Of a DNA stretch of 64,000 nucleotides, positions 53,792 to 64,000 are shown in pieces. Under the pieces are notes generated by a model. It saw only the letters and a list, made by a program, of their open reading frames with translations. It was not told the DNA's origin and made no database searches. Positions within the stretch are counted from its first letter, which is position 1. Each line of letters opens with the position of its first letter. The DNA comes from JANXQG01 sp963709175 (GTDB taxonomy: Bacteria > Planctomycetota > Planctomycetia > Pirellulales > Thermoguttaceae): contig CAVPVK010000007.1 in NCBI GenBank assembly GCA_963709175.1, positions 1,798,001 to 1,862,000 of the forward strand, in the 5' to 3' direction. The translations under genes and the position numbers were made by a program.

Positions 53792-56700
53792 ATGATCCAA
53801 CAGAGCCAGGACAACCCGGGCGGCGCGGTAGCTCAGCGGCCCAAGTCGGCCGTTTGGCGTAAGGAACCCACCGCGGCTCGGCCACCGGAGCATGAATGGC
53901 AAACCGCCGGCCGCCACGGGGCCGGTCTCGTCTCGGTCGCTTCGCGGCGCAAAGTGGTAATCAGCGGGCTATTGGCGGCGTTCGTCGGGTTGACCGCCCT
54001 ATTGGTTTACGAATTGCTGCTTCTGCCGGCAAAGACCACGGTGATTGCCGCGGTGGCCGACGATTATCGCTGGCCGTTGCCGCCCTCCGCCTTTTCCCGC
54101 GAGGACATCGACCACTTAAAGAGCAGCCTCGGTGGACAGACCCTCACCGTTCGCGACTTGCCGTTGGCGGGCCTTTCGAGCGGTGAGGCCCTCGCCGCCT
54201 TTTCCACGCAGTTCGATCGCGCCGCTCGCCAGACGCGGCGAGGCGGCACGGTGATCGTATATGTCAGCGCCCATGGCGCGGTCAATGGTGAAGGCAAGCC
54301 TTGCCTGCTGTTGCCCACCGCCGATCCCTTGGATAGCGGCACTTGGCTCCCCCTGAGCGACCTGCTGGCCCGCATCAAGTCGGTCAAGCGGCACGCCGCC
54401 GTACATTGGCTCCTGGTGCTGGACGCCAATCGTCAGGACGAGAACTGGAACATCGGGCTGTTGCAGAACTCGTTTGCCGACGGGCTGGCCCAAACCGTGA
54501 TGGACGCGGGCTTGCCGACGCTGGCAGTACTGAATTCTACTTCACCCGGCCAGATTGCTTGCAGCTCGCTGCATTTTCGCGGCAGCGTTTTCGGCCACTT
54601 CTTCGCCCTAGGATTGGCTGGGGCGGCCGATGAGAACGGCGATGGGCAGGTGTCGCTGCAGGAGCTTAACCGCTATTTGAAGAAGAGCGTCGATGGTTGG
54701 ACCTGCCGACATCGCGCGGCGCACCAGATGCCCTTGCTTTGTCCCGCCGATGCGGCCGATAGCGAGGTTGCCTGGTCGCTGAATGCCAGGGACCTGGCTC
54801 GACTGGCCGCTCCGACGGCCCGGCACGAGGTCGCCGAGGAATCGTCGGCCGGGACGAAGCTGGCGCCGCTTTGGTTGGCCCATCAGCGACTGGTGGCCTA
54901 TCACCCCGAGCATTACGCCGCCCGGCGCGTGGCAGGCGCTCCAGCACGGTTTGCTTTGGCTGCAAGAGGCGGCGACCGCCGGGACCGCCTATCGCGAGGC
55001 CCTCGAGGCCGCCCTGCCGACGCTACAAAACCGATTTGCCGCGGCGACACAATGGCTGCAAGGCGCTGGTCGATCGGGCCCGGCCAGCATCGCCCCGATC
55101 GGTTTCGCGGCCGCGCTGGCGGGCGACAAGACGCTCCCCCTGGAAGAGATTAACGTCTATTCGCAGCCGCTGGCCGACTACCTGGGATCGATCCATGCGC
55201 GGAAGAATGCGGAGCGGTTCGCCGATGCCGAGTTGGCGCGGCTCTTCGAGCGATACCACGTAGACCAACTTTGGCCTTCGCCTGACGTGTCGCGCCGCGC
55301 GATGGACCTCGATCGACTAGGCGAGCGGCTGGCCGTGCCAGAGGGCGACAACCGCCTCGCGGCCGACGAGCGGGCCCACACTGTCATTCGTCCGCTCTTA
55401 GAAAACGCCGATCAGCGCCGCCGTCTCGCGGAGGACTCGGTCTTCGTCGGCCCCCGCGAGGCCGCTGACATCGGCGCGCGGTGCGATAAGGCCAGGCAGA
55501 AATACAACGACTTTGCCGCCTTGGAAACGACGCTTGCCCGGGACTACCAACTCCGCGATCGGGCGTGGGAGGAATTGCCGTACCTGGCCGAGTGGGCCGC
55601 CGCTGACCGACGAGCCGGCGGTCGCCGAGTCTAACTCGCCAAAGGGCAACTCGCCAGCAGAGACGCCGCGGTTGAAAGCCAAAGTGCTGGCCCTGGTCGA
55701 TGGGGTGCGGGCCCTTGACGACTCGCTACGCCACGTGGAGCAGACGGCCGCAGCGGGTGAGGAAAAATCCGACGTGCTGACCGCGCAAGCCAGCGCAGCT
55801 GGCGCCTCCGCGCGTCAAGTGGCCGAGATCCTCGACCAGTTCCATGCCCAATTGCACGATGCGGCCAGGCGATTGCCGCTAGCCCAAGCGACGCCCGAAA
55901 CACTCCGTGAGATAACCGCTTTGCTGGCGGTGCCGATGGTTACCGGTCCGCAGCGTGCCGACCTCTATTCCCACTATGTCGAGGCGGCCGAAGAAGTGGA
56001 CAGCGACACGCCCGAGGGCCCAGCGGCAAACCGCGAGCCCAACGCGGCCCATCCGGAGCCAGCCGCAGTGGCCACCATGGAAATCGCTACGGAAATCGCC
56101 TCCGAGCCACGCTGGAAGCTGCATCCAGCAGCCGCGCTCTTGGCCGCTCAAGATGCCGAAAAGAATCGCGGCGCGAGCCTCGCGGCGTTGGGAGAGCACA
56201 TCCGCTCCGCCCTCCGCGCCCTGGCCGCTGGCGAACAGACTATCGGTGTCACCGGCGCAAACGCCTCAGGAGTGGGGCTGCTCGATGTCGAACGGCCCTT
56301 GCGGCGACTGGTAAGCCTGCAGAGTCCCGCTCAGGCGGCTTCCTACCGCGGCATTGAACGCCGCTACCTTCAGGAGTTGCTGCTCTGGCACGCCCGGCGA
56401 GCCCTCGACGACTTCTGGGGTACCACCGAGGTCGGCCATCCGCAGTACTTCGCCGAGGTTGCTGAGGCCTACGTCGCCGACGTTCGCTTGCTGGCCCATC
56501 CTGAGGCTGACCTGGAACAGCGTCTGCAGCGTCTTGCCTCCGATCTCCACCTTCGGAACGAGGCGGCGCTGCATGGACTGACGACTACTTCGACCGACCT
56601 GCTCCTCATTGACCCCAGCGCGGCGGTCACCGCGCGGATTGGCGTTCGCGAGACCTCGGCCGCTGCGGCCCTGCCGGCGGGCATCGCGGCCGTTTTCTTC

Positions 56701-58706
56701 GCGACGACGACACACCCTTGGCGGAAACGGTGCGGCGGCTCGATGTCGGACCGATCGCCGCAGGCGACACGCCCGCACCGCTCAGCGGCGCCTCCGACGG
56801 CCGGTGGAGCGTGAACATCACCTTGAAGGCCCGCGACCTGGCGAACCGCGCGGCCGCCATGCAGGCCGTCGCCCTCTTCCGCGGCCACGAGTTCCCCGCG
56901 CCGTTGATGCGGCGCACCGTCGGCGGCCCGCTCGTCGAGGTCCAGCGGCAATCCTACGGGCCCAGCCGCATCACGATGCGGGCGGCGCACCTCAAGAAGG
57001 CCTCGATCGTGTTCATTCTCGACTGCTCGCACAGCATGGCCGACGCCGTGCCTGTCGAGGAACCCAGCGTCTCCTCCGCCGGCGCGATGATGCCGAAAAT
57101 ACGGATCGCCGTCGACGCCATGCAGAGCATGATGGAACGGCTGGGCGATCAAGGCGACGTTCGCGTCGGCGTGCGGTTTTTCGGCCATCGCGTCGGCTGG
57201 CGGACCGATCAAAACGGCGCAATGGCGCGGCAGGGGAATTATCCCGGCGGTGTTCCCGCCACCTTGCGGCCCTACGAGGACGTGGAGTTGTTCCTGCCGC
57301 TGGGCCGTTTCGATTCGGTCACAGCGGGAATCGTCAACCGCCGGCTGAAGACGCTGAAACCGTGGGGGGAAAGCCCGATCTTTCTCTCGCTCATGGACGC
57401 GCTGAAGGACTTCGCCGCCGAGGACGCGCAGGCCGAGCGGCGAGTCGTGGTGGTCACCGACGGCATGAACTACCAATTCAATCCGCCGCCGGAAATGGCG
57501 CCTTCGCTCAAGGACGTGGAAGCGGCCTACGCCAACCACGGCGTCGCCATCGACATTGTCGGCTTTGGCATACCGGAAGGGGAGCGTTCGACGGCCGTCA
57601 GCGATTTCACGCAGTTGGCGCAAACCACGCAGGGCAGCTTCACGCTGGCGACCAACGCCTCGGCCCTCGTGCACCGCCTGGACCAGCTCGTGGTCAAGAG
57701 CCAATTCCGCGTGCTCGACGACGCCGGCCGCATCCTGGGCGAGACCGATCTGGGCGGCACGGTGGCCGTCAGTCCCCACGGAGTGCTGCCGCAGCCCTGC
57801 ACGATCGACGTCGAGCAACTTCGGGCGCGGACCTTGCTCCGCGGCGGCGAGTGGCTGCAATTGGGCGTCAGCCGCGACGGCCGCAAGATTGTCTCTCTGC
57901 CCTACGAGGAGGAAGGCCCGATTTTCGCCCCCCTGCTCGCCGCCGAATCGACGAGTCCTTCCGGCTATCGTGTCGGGCTGCACCGCCCCAGCCGCGAAGG
58001 CGAGGGCGTAGTTTTTCCCGTCTCCTTCCAGCGCGACGATATGGGCATCGCTTTACCGCCCGCCCAGGTCTGGATCGAGATTACGCCACTAGCACAGGGT
58101 CGCCGCATGCCGGGGAACTGCTATGTCTTCTACGACGCGACCTGGGAGCCCGACATGCCGGTTCCGCTCATGCGCTGCCGCTGCCGCGACTGGCCCAAGG
58201 GGGCCGACCAGGGCGAGGTCCGCGTTTGGTGCGGTGCCGAGCCCGTCGTGCCGACGGAAGTCGTGCCGCTGGCGAAGGTCGTGAACCAGACACCGCCGGC
58301 GGGCGAGGGTTTTGCCCTGGCAAGCGTGCCCGGCGTGCGCTACCAGGTCCGCGCCCCCGATCGCGCCAAGGCAGGCGAGCGCTGGCAGATACGGGTGGTG
58401 GAGCGGCTCGAGGCGGGCGTCTTGGCGAACGTGGTCAAGGTGGAGATGTCCGGACGTCCCGACCACATCACGCATCAATTCGACTGGGATCGCGGCATTG
58501 TCCTTCACAGTTTCGACTACGACGCCGACACGACGCAGGCCGATCCGCCCAGCGAACTGCGGTTTCTCAGCCGCGACAAGTTCACCGCCGCCGCCTGGCG
58601 GATGGATCAGCCGGTGGTCTTAGACATCGCCCGGCACGTCGAGGTGGTAGTGCCGCCGAGGCTGCTGGATTCGCGGGCGGCGCCGGGCGGCAGTGCTCGT
58701 CAATAG
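53792..58706 (+). CDS. giant membrane protein: caspase-like (Cys lost), EF-hand-like loop, vWA domain (three frame breaks)
   Basis: About 1640 residues if joined. GAGGAAAA precedes the ATG. One membrane helix is at about 55-78. A caspase/C14-like fold follows: TVIVYVSAHGAVNG (His161), LLPTADPL, WLLVLDANRQ (210-214) where the catalytic Cys of DxC is Asn213, so it should be inactive as a protease. An EF-hand-type loop, DENGDGQVSLQE, is at 280-291. Long helical regions fill the middle. The last 660 residues carry a vWA with MIDAS D-C-S-H-S in VFILDCSHSMAD and VVVVTDGMN, then beta domains. Breaks lie near 54940 and 55600 (one surplus base each) and 56705 (one base missing). Confidence 0.7.
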
Positions 58707-59075
58707 CAGTTGGCAGCGAGCGAATCCCTCGTAATTGGCCCGGCAAGCAGCTTGCTGGGATCATCATTCGCTTCTTGTTGGCCGAAGAGGCGCTTCAGGG
58801 TTTTCATAGTCCACGTATTCTGTCACTCCTCGCCAGTTCTGCCTTGTCGAAGAACGGCGACGTACATAGCAGCCGGGGCTGGAAACCGGCGATTCACGAC
58901 ACCGGTTTTATTAGAGCGCGATTTAGGGCGGTTGGCTGCAATCGGCAGGCTCCGCTGCGTGAGTCCAAACGGGGCGATTCCCCCTTGGGCGTATTGCAGT
59001 ACGCGATCGGCCGGGCTATAAGAGTAAAGAATTGGCACGATCCGGCTGTTCTCTATTCTTGCAAAGGAGAGTGCG
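58707..59075. other. intergenic region with promoter of the TPR gene
   Basis: 369 bases with no supported gene. Near its end TTGGCA (59032-59037), 16 bases and TATTCT (59054-59059) form a plausible promoter; the start point would leave a leader of about ten bases, but AAAGGAG (59062-59068) is just within or at its edge. Confidence 0.4.
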
Positions 59076-60566
59076 ATGCTACGAACCGTCCTGCAGAGCT
59101 CTGGAATAGCATGCCTAAAGTGTTTAGGCTGTGTCGTCGTGATGATGACCGGTTGGGCGTTGGCCGCAGCGGCGATTCGGGCCGCCGACGCGCCTGCCAA
59201 GGCCGAACCAAAACGGTATCCCGAATTGGAAGAAGCCGCCCGACTGCTTTACGATCCCCTACCCGATACGGCGGGAGCGCTCAAGCAGCTTGAAGTTGCC
59301 GTGCGGAAGAATCCTGAGCTTCCTTCGGCGCATCTGTTGATGTATCAGATGCTCCTGCAAATGCATCGGTTGCAGGAAGCCCGTCTTGAACTGAACGAAG
59401 CCGTCAAGGCCAACCCCGCTGACCCCGAGCCGTACGTCATTCTCGGCCAGATTGCTTTGCAGGAGCGACGGGTTCCCGAGGCCAAGAGTGACTTTGAAAA
59501 GGCCAAACAGTTGTTGGGCGGGTACCGGAATGCCCAGCGCAAGGGGGCCATTGAAGGGGAGACGCTCAGCGGCATGGCGCAGGTGGCGGAAGCCGGCGGC
59601 GACTGGAAGCAGGCCGCCGCAGATCTCCGCGACATGCTGAAAATCGCGACCCAGGACCTGTCCGCCCACCAGCGTCTGGCCCACGCGCTGTTCTGGCAGG
59701 GTGAAGCAGAGAAGGCCTACGCTGTGCTGCAGGAAGCCAAGACGATTGACCGCGAGAATGCCGCCAAGCATGGCACGCGGGAAGTCTTTCTTGTTCCGGA
59801 GGCGGTGATGGGACGGTATTACGATGAATTCGAGGGTGAGACGTCCACGACGGGGAATGCCGAAAAGTGGTACAGGGCCGCACTGAAGAAGGCGCCGGCC
59901 GACCTGGTTACCCGCCAGGTCGTTGCCATTTGGGCGATCAGTAAAGGCAAAATCGCCTTTGCCAAAGAGCAGGCGGACGCTGCTTTGCGGATCGAGGCAT
60001 CTGATGCCGACGCGTACCGCGGCAGGCGGGTGGGCGACGTTTTGCGTGGCCTGGTCGGCCTGTGGGAGAAGGACTGGCCGGCAGCGGAGCTTCACTTTCA
60101 GAAAGTCCTCGACCAGTCGCCTGCCGACATTGCTGCCCGGAACAACATCGCCTTGGCCCTTGTTGAGCAAAAGGACCAGGCGAAGAAGGATCGCGCGTTA
60201 GGCTATGCCGAGGCCAATTTGCGCGACGACCCTAACAATGCCGAGATGCTATCGACCATGGGTTGGGTTCGCTTTCGCCGCAACGAGTTTGACGAGGCCG
60301 CCCAAGCCCTCGAACTGTCCGTCAAGGCTACGGACCAGGCTACAAAGGCGGCCGGCAAGAATACGGATCTCGACACACCGACCTATCGGGCCTATGTTCT
60401 TGACCGCCAGGGGAAAAAGTGGCAAGCCAAGGAGATCTTGGAAAGCGTTCTGAAGACCGACCGCCCGTTCTCCATGAAGCCGGAGGCCCAGGAGCTTTAC
60501 GAGAAAGTGAAGAACGCCAAGAGGCCTGAGGCCGCCGCGGAAATAGACGGACCGGCGAATCAATAA
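59076..60566 (+). CDS. secreted TPR-repeat protein
   Basis: 496 residues. AAAGGAG lies upstream of the ATG. Signal peptide about 1-37 (hydrophobic MMTGWALAAAAIRA). At least nine TPR-type helix pairs follow, with typical spacing: LPSAHLLMYQMLLQMHRLQE, PEPYVILGQIALQERRVPEA, LSAHQRLAHALFWQGEAEKA, IAARNNIALALVEQ, and AEMLSTMGWVRFRRNEFDEA. TPR arrays bind partner proteins; a periplasmic scaffold role is inferred. No other domain is seen. Confidence 0.82.
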   Translation: MLRTVLQSSGIACLKCLGCVVVMMTGWALAAAAIRAADAPAKAEPKRYPELEEAARLLYDPLPDTAGALKQLEVAVRKNPELPSAHLLMYQMLLQMHRLQEARLELNEAVKANPADPEPYVILGQIALQERRVPEAKSDFEKAKQLLGGYRNAQRKGAIEGETLSGMAQVAEAGGDWKQAAADLRDMLKIATQDLSAHQRLAHALFWQGEAEKAYAVLQEAKTIDRENAAKHGTREVFLVPEAVMGRYYDEFEGETSTTGNAEKWYRAALKKAPADLVTRQVVAIWAISKGKIAFAKEQADAALRIEASDADAYRGRRVGDVLRGLVGLWEKDWPAAELHFQKVLDQSPADIAARNNIALALVEQKDQAKKDRALGYAEANLRDDPNNAEMLSTMGWVRFRRNEFDEAAQALELSVKATDQATKAAGKNTDLDTPTYRAYVLDRQGKKWQAKEILESVLKTDRPFSMKPEAQELYEKVKNAKRPEAAAEIDGPANQ

Positions 60567-60781
60567 TCGTTGCGGCTTGCGGCCGCCAGCGGGACAAGCG
60601 CTCACGGTACACGATTAAAGCGTTAAGATCGAGCGTCGGCGCCCTGTCGTCAACTGAGTAAGCCAGGCATTTCCGGGCCGGCCCTCCGTAGGTTGCCCGC
60701 AACAGTAAGATTATCTACGATAAGGGAGTTTTAATCGGTATCTGGTTGCGCGGTTTGCGGTTTGGACGTGCCCCACGAAAA

Positions 60782-62250
60782 ATGATGACGATATATCGAT
60801 CCAATCAGCGTGCAGCAATCGTCGCTGCACTGTTTATCCTGGTCGCTCTGCAAACCCGCATCGTCCTGGCGGCCGGCCTGGTGCTGCCTGGCGGGGAGAC
60901 CGATCCCAATTGCCCCGACCTCCGCCGTTGGCTGCAGTCCGATGCGGGTATTCAAGACACCGCCAGCCATGTTACCGTGGTTTTCGACAACGACCACCGG
61001 ATCGAGGGCAACCTCGGGTCCGGCTGGCGGGGAAGCGGCCCACCGATTCCCTCCGGCGGCACGCGACCCGCGATCCGTTGCCTCACGCTGGACTGTTCTC
61101 CCAGCGACGTGCCCCCGCAATCCAACGCCTTGCTGGAATTCCATAACGGCGACCGAATTTGGGGAACCCTCTGTGGCTACAGAGCGGCTTCGACCAAGGG
61201 TGGGAAGGGAGTTTCCGCCAAGGTGCTGGTGCGGCCTTTTCAAGAGTTCGGCAATTCCGCGGAGAAACCGATCGGCGTCGCGACCGATTGGATTCGGCGA
61301 ATCGTATTCGATGCGGCTGGGCCGTCGCGCCGTTGTCCGCCGCGGTCGCTCGTCTGCTGTGACGGACGCGTGCTCGCTTTTCGCGTCCTGCGTTTCAACG
61401 AGGAAGACGTGAGCCTCCTCACCGATAAAGGGTTCGTGCGGCGGGCATACCGCGACCTGGCCGAAGTCGCGATGCAGCCGATGGACGCCTGGGAGGCCTA
61501 TCATCGCCAGCTTGCGGCCCTCGATCCGAAGGACGACGCGGACATCGTTCGCCTGGAGACGGGGCAAGGCATGGTTCTGACCACGTCCACGAGCCGCGCC
61601 GTGTCGATTCGCAACGAAGCCTGGGCGGGCGCTCCAGCCTGCGTTGTCGCGCCGGTCTGGAGCGACACGCCGATCCCCGTTGCCTGGTCGGCTGTCCGCA
61701 CAGTCTGGCGAGCGCCCGCCACCGTCGTTCCGCTGTCGCTCATGGCGCCCCGGCAAGTCACGCAGCGAGACGGCTTGGGGAGCAGTTGGAAGTGGCAAAC
61801 CGACCGCAACGTTGCAGGCGGCGAACTTCGCAGCGGCGACGCCCGCTATCTTTGGGGTTTCGGCGTTCATGCACCCAACGAAATGGTTTTCCAGCTTCCC
61901 GACTCGGCTCGCGCCTTTCGCAGCGGTTTGGGAATCGATGCCGCCGTGGGCGACTCGGGATGTGTCGTGGCAAAAGTCTTCGTCGGCGAGGCATCCGGCG
62001 CGCGCCCTTGTTCCAAAGCCAGCCGCTCGTCGGCTCGCGTACTACTATCTCCACCGGCGAGATCGCGCGAGTGCGCGGCGCTTCGCCGGCGCAGCGCCTC
62101 CTGTTGGTCGTAGAGGACGGCGGCAGTTCGCGCCCAGATGCCGATCCGCTGGATATTGGCGATCATGCCGATTGGCTGGAGCCGACCTTGCTGTTGGATC
62201 CCGTCAAGCTCCACACGGCTGTGGCAAGATATCGCCCGGGAGTAAAATAG
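60782..62250 (+). CDS. exported NPCBM-domain protein (one frame break)
   Basis: About 489 residues from the ATG at 60782. Signal peptide about 1-28. The first 280 residues show planctomycete-type beta strands (ALLEFHNGDRIWGTLCGY, WIRRIVFDAAG). The last 150 residues form an NPCBM-like galactose-binding domain: YLWGFGVHAPNEMVFQLPDS, FRSGLGIDAAVGDSGCVVAK, VFVGEASGA. The frame breaks near 62005, after which the other frame gives LFQSQPLVGSRTTISTGEIA and ends at 62250; one base (probably a C in a C-run) is missing. NPCBM domains bind sugars in glycosidases; no catalytic domain is seen here. Confidence 0.7.
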
Positions 62251-62297
62251 TCCCGGACAATCCCGGTTTTTTGGATCTCCCCGCCTTGCAGGCGATT

Positions 62298-62446
62298 CTA
62301 CCCGCGCAGGCCTTCGACCGTGGCCAGGGGCAAGTAAAGGTGCAGCGGGTCGTCGAGCAGTGGCGCGAACCCGTATTTTCGGTAAAACTCGGCGGCGGTT
62401 GAGTCGATGGACTGGACGACAACCGCATGCAGGCCTAGATTGCCTG
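62298..62446 (-). pseudogene. GNAT acetyltransferase C-terminal fragment
   Basis: A 48-codon frame without a start codon encodes HAVVVQSIDSTAAEFYRKYG, FAPLLDDPLHLYLPLATVEG. This is the end of TacT-like GNAT acetyltransferases (A..FY.+.GF....D...L+L.LATV). It begins right after the stop of the deacetylase-like gene, so the rest was replaced or deleted. Such enzymes are often toxins of toxin-antitoxin pairs; here no active domain remains. Confidence 0.6.
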
Positions 62447-62447
62447 A

Positions 62448-63977
62448 TTATTCTTCCTGCGACGACCGCACCGCCGGCTTGAGCGTCCATGCCTGGAGTC
62501 GGCCTACCGCCAGGATTTTGTCCCAACACAATCCCGGTTTGTGGATTACCCAGACACGACCGGTAGGCCCGGCGGCGACGTAGCGCTCAGTCAATACCCT
62601 TAGTCCGCTGCCAATGCGCACGCCCTCCAATGGCAGCTTGCCCTTTTCGCCAGCAAACTGGCAGGCAAAGGCGAGCCCGGCGAGGAAATCGGCCGGGGCG
62701 ACGCTTTCCGCGCCAAGGAACACGCGGGGCGGCACCCGCCCTTGGACGCGGAGATAATCCCGCACGTCCAATGCGGCATCGCGGAAGGCCGGCCAGGCGA
62801 CGATCGGGCCGCACGCGCCAGTCGGGCCGGGCGGTGAATCCGGCCCCAACAGTCCTTTGGCTGCTCGCGGATACGTCTCGCTCTTGCCGTCGATTACGTC
62901 TCCCACGGCCATGGTCAACAGTTCGAATTGATCGGCCGGTGAAACGGCCTTGTCCGTCAGCAGTTGGCAATCGACACCGGCCGCATGCGGATCGGCCAGT
63001 TTTCGAGCCAGGCCGAGCAGTTCCGCCCGGCTCACGCCGTCGGCCCGTACTCGATCGGCGTACAGCGCCGGCAACTGGCTCGCCGTGACGAAGCGGACTC
63101 CCAGCGACCGGATGTGGTCGATGTACTTGGCGAACCGTGCGAAGGCCTGTTCCGTTTCATTCGCGGGCCGCTGCGGGGGGACCTGCCACTGTTCGCGCGG
63201 CGGATTGGCCCCGTGGCTGAAATTCACACCGTCCCAGAATCGTTTGTGGACGAACTCGCAGGGATGGAACATCACGCTCATCAGCCCTCCGCCGTTGGCG
63301 GCCAGGCGGCGTACGACGGCCGCCGCTTTGGCGTCGGCCTGGTCCAGCCCGTCGGCCGCATACAGGTCCATGCGCGTGAAATTGGTGTCCATATTGAAGA
63401 CGTTCAGGGCGCCGGCGTACCAGAAAGGCGTGCCGCGGAGGCCTACCTGCCAGCATTCGTCCAGGTAGACGGGTCCCACGCCGATGTCCTTCAGGGCGAC
63501 GATGGCCTGGCAGCCCCACGAGTTGCCGGGCTGACCGTAGCAGGCAAGGCACTGTCGGTCAAAGACCCGCCGCACATCGGCCGTGCCTTGTCTCTCGCGG
63601 CGGGCGAACTCGGCCGCGCCGTCCAGCAGTCCGCACTCGGCCAGGTACTCGGCCGGCGTGGGGTGGACCGAATGGAAGTTGCCGTGGTAGCCGATATCGT
63701 GCTTGTTCAAGGCCGCGATCACATCGGTTCTGCCCCGCTGCTGGAGTACGCGGGCCTTCTCGCCGACGAGCTTGAACGTGGCGCGGATGCCCCGCTCGGT
63801 GAGCATTTCGGCAAGCCGCTTGGCGGCATCGTCAGAGGCCGGCAGGAGATAGTCTTCGGTATCGAACCAGAGGACCAAGTCGACGCGCGCCGGCGCGGCG
63901 GCCCGCGACCACGATGCGGCGAAAACCGTCGTGGCCGTTATCAGCAGCGACAGCATGAATCGTAAGGATCGCTTCAT
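62448..63977 (-). CDS. secreted polysaccharide-deacetylase-like protein
   Basis: 509 residues. Signal peptide about 1-28. RVDLVLWFDTEDYLLPASDD with the paired acidic residues, GIRATFKLVGEKARVL, and DIGYHGNFHSVHPTPAEYLA with His-x-x-x-His carry the first motifs of carbohydrate esterase family 4 (NodB-like). MSVMFHPCEFVH supplies a later His. The C-terminal third (VIDGKSETYPRAAKGLLG ... GRVWVIHKPGLC) is an added domain unknown to me. It may remove acetyl groups from cell-surface or environmental polysaccharides; activity is not certain because the later motifs are divergent. The start is 23 bases before the window end. Confidence 0.75.
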   Translation of the reverse strand: MKRSLRFMLSLLITATTVFAASWSRAAAPARVDLVLWFDTEDYLLPASDDAAKRLAEMLTERGIRATFKLVGEKARVLQQRGRTDVIAALNKHDIGYHGNFHSVHPTPAEYLAECGLLDGAAEFARRERQGTADVRRVFDRQCLACYGQPGNSWGCQAIVALKDIGVGPVYLDECWQVGLRGTPFWYAGALNVFNMDTNFTRMDLYAADGLDQADAKAAAVVRRLAANGGGLMSVMFHPCEFVHKRFWDGVNFSHGANPPREQWQVPPQRPANETEQAFARFAKYIDHIRSLGVRFVTASQLPALYADRVRADGVSRAELLGLARKLADPHAAGVDCQLLTDKAVSPADQFELLTMAVGDVIDGKSETYPRAAKGLLGPDSPPGPTGACGPIVAWPAFRDAALDVRDYLRVQGRVPPRVFLGAESVAPADFLAGLAFACQFAGEKGKLPLEGVRIGSGLRVLTERYVAAGPTGRVWVIHKPGLCWDKILAVGRLQAWTLKPAVRSSQEE

Positions 63978-64000
63978 AACAAGGCACTCGGAGTGGAACT

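Noticed and set aside
59032..59060. Sigma-54-type promoter TTGGCACGATCCGGCT before the TPR gene
   Set aside because: The GG and GC elements are nine bases apart instead of ten, and the -12 TTGC is not matched. A housekeeping-type reading fits better.
56609..59293. Plus-strand open frame of 894 codons overlapping the vWA region
   Set aside because: Arg/Pro/Ala-rich shadow frame of the high-GC giant gene; the other frame holds the vWA motifs.

Overview
The window looks like a chromosomal segment from a planctomycete (Planctomycetota). The evidence is several secreted PEP-CTERM proteins built from autotransporter-type beta-strand repeats, a DUF1559-like protein with the NVAMADG motif, a 214-residue MTEEEW...VRGCWVIDLLL family protein that I associate with Gemmata-like genomes, VIT/von Willebrand, squalene-cyclase-like, DUF4139 and NPCBM proteins, and many long inverted repeats between genes. 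No rRNA or CRISPR array was seen. Housekeeping markers are uvrC, dnaE, a SpoU/TrmH rRNA methyltransferase and a tRNA-Lys(CTT).

Layout. 1-24 kb: secreted and envelope proteins, mostly on the minus strand (kelch propeller, a 1686-residue PEP-CTERM repeat protein, DUF4139, DUF1559-like, SIMPL remnant), a degenerate protein kinase, a second PEP-CTERM repeat gene, an IS66 fragment, a DUF3302-HlyD pair, a lipoprotein with a beta-propeller, and a 5'-truncated third PEP-CTERM gene. 24.3-32.6 kb: an integrated element of about 8.3 kb, bounded by a 23-bp direct repeat of the tRNA-Lys 3' end. 32.7-64 kb: VIT-vWA-TPR protein, squalene-cyclase-like protein, uvrC, a NodT-type outer membrane factor, a TAXI-like membrane protein, response regulator plus RNA methyltransferase, dnaE, a HEAT-like lipoprotein, a 1.6k-residue protein joining a caspase-like domain (catalytic Cys absent) to a vWA domain, a TPR protein, an NPCBM protein and a polysaccharide-deacetylase-like protein.

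The element is the most interesting part. Between its attachment repeats it carries a winged-helix protein, a P27-type small terminase gene, an HTH protein, an AlpA-like regulator, a DUF669-like protein, an archaeo-eukaryotic-type primase, a DnaB/RecA-fold helicase, a winged-helix initiator-like protein, a repeat-rich spacer, an XRE regulator with a promoter that predicts a leaderless mRNA, and a tyrosine integrase next to the tRNA. It has no capsid, portal, tail or large terminase gene. This content resembles phage satellites (PICI/P4-like elements), which I infer it may be. The integrase reading frame runs through the attachment core, so integration and excision would give it different C-termini.

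Caveat. At least fourteen frame breaks interrupt otherwise well-conserved genes, including dnaE. Twelve need one base removed to restore the frame; the other two need a base added (or two removed). This pattern fits residual insertion errors in a long-read or metagenomic assembly better than gene death, although real decay or programmed +1 shifting cannot be excluded at single sites. Genes broken only by such shifts are annotated across the break.
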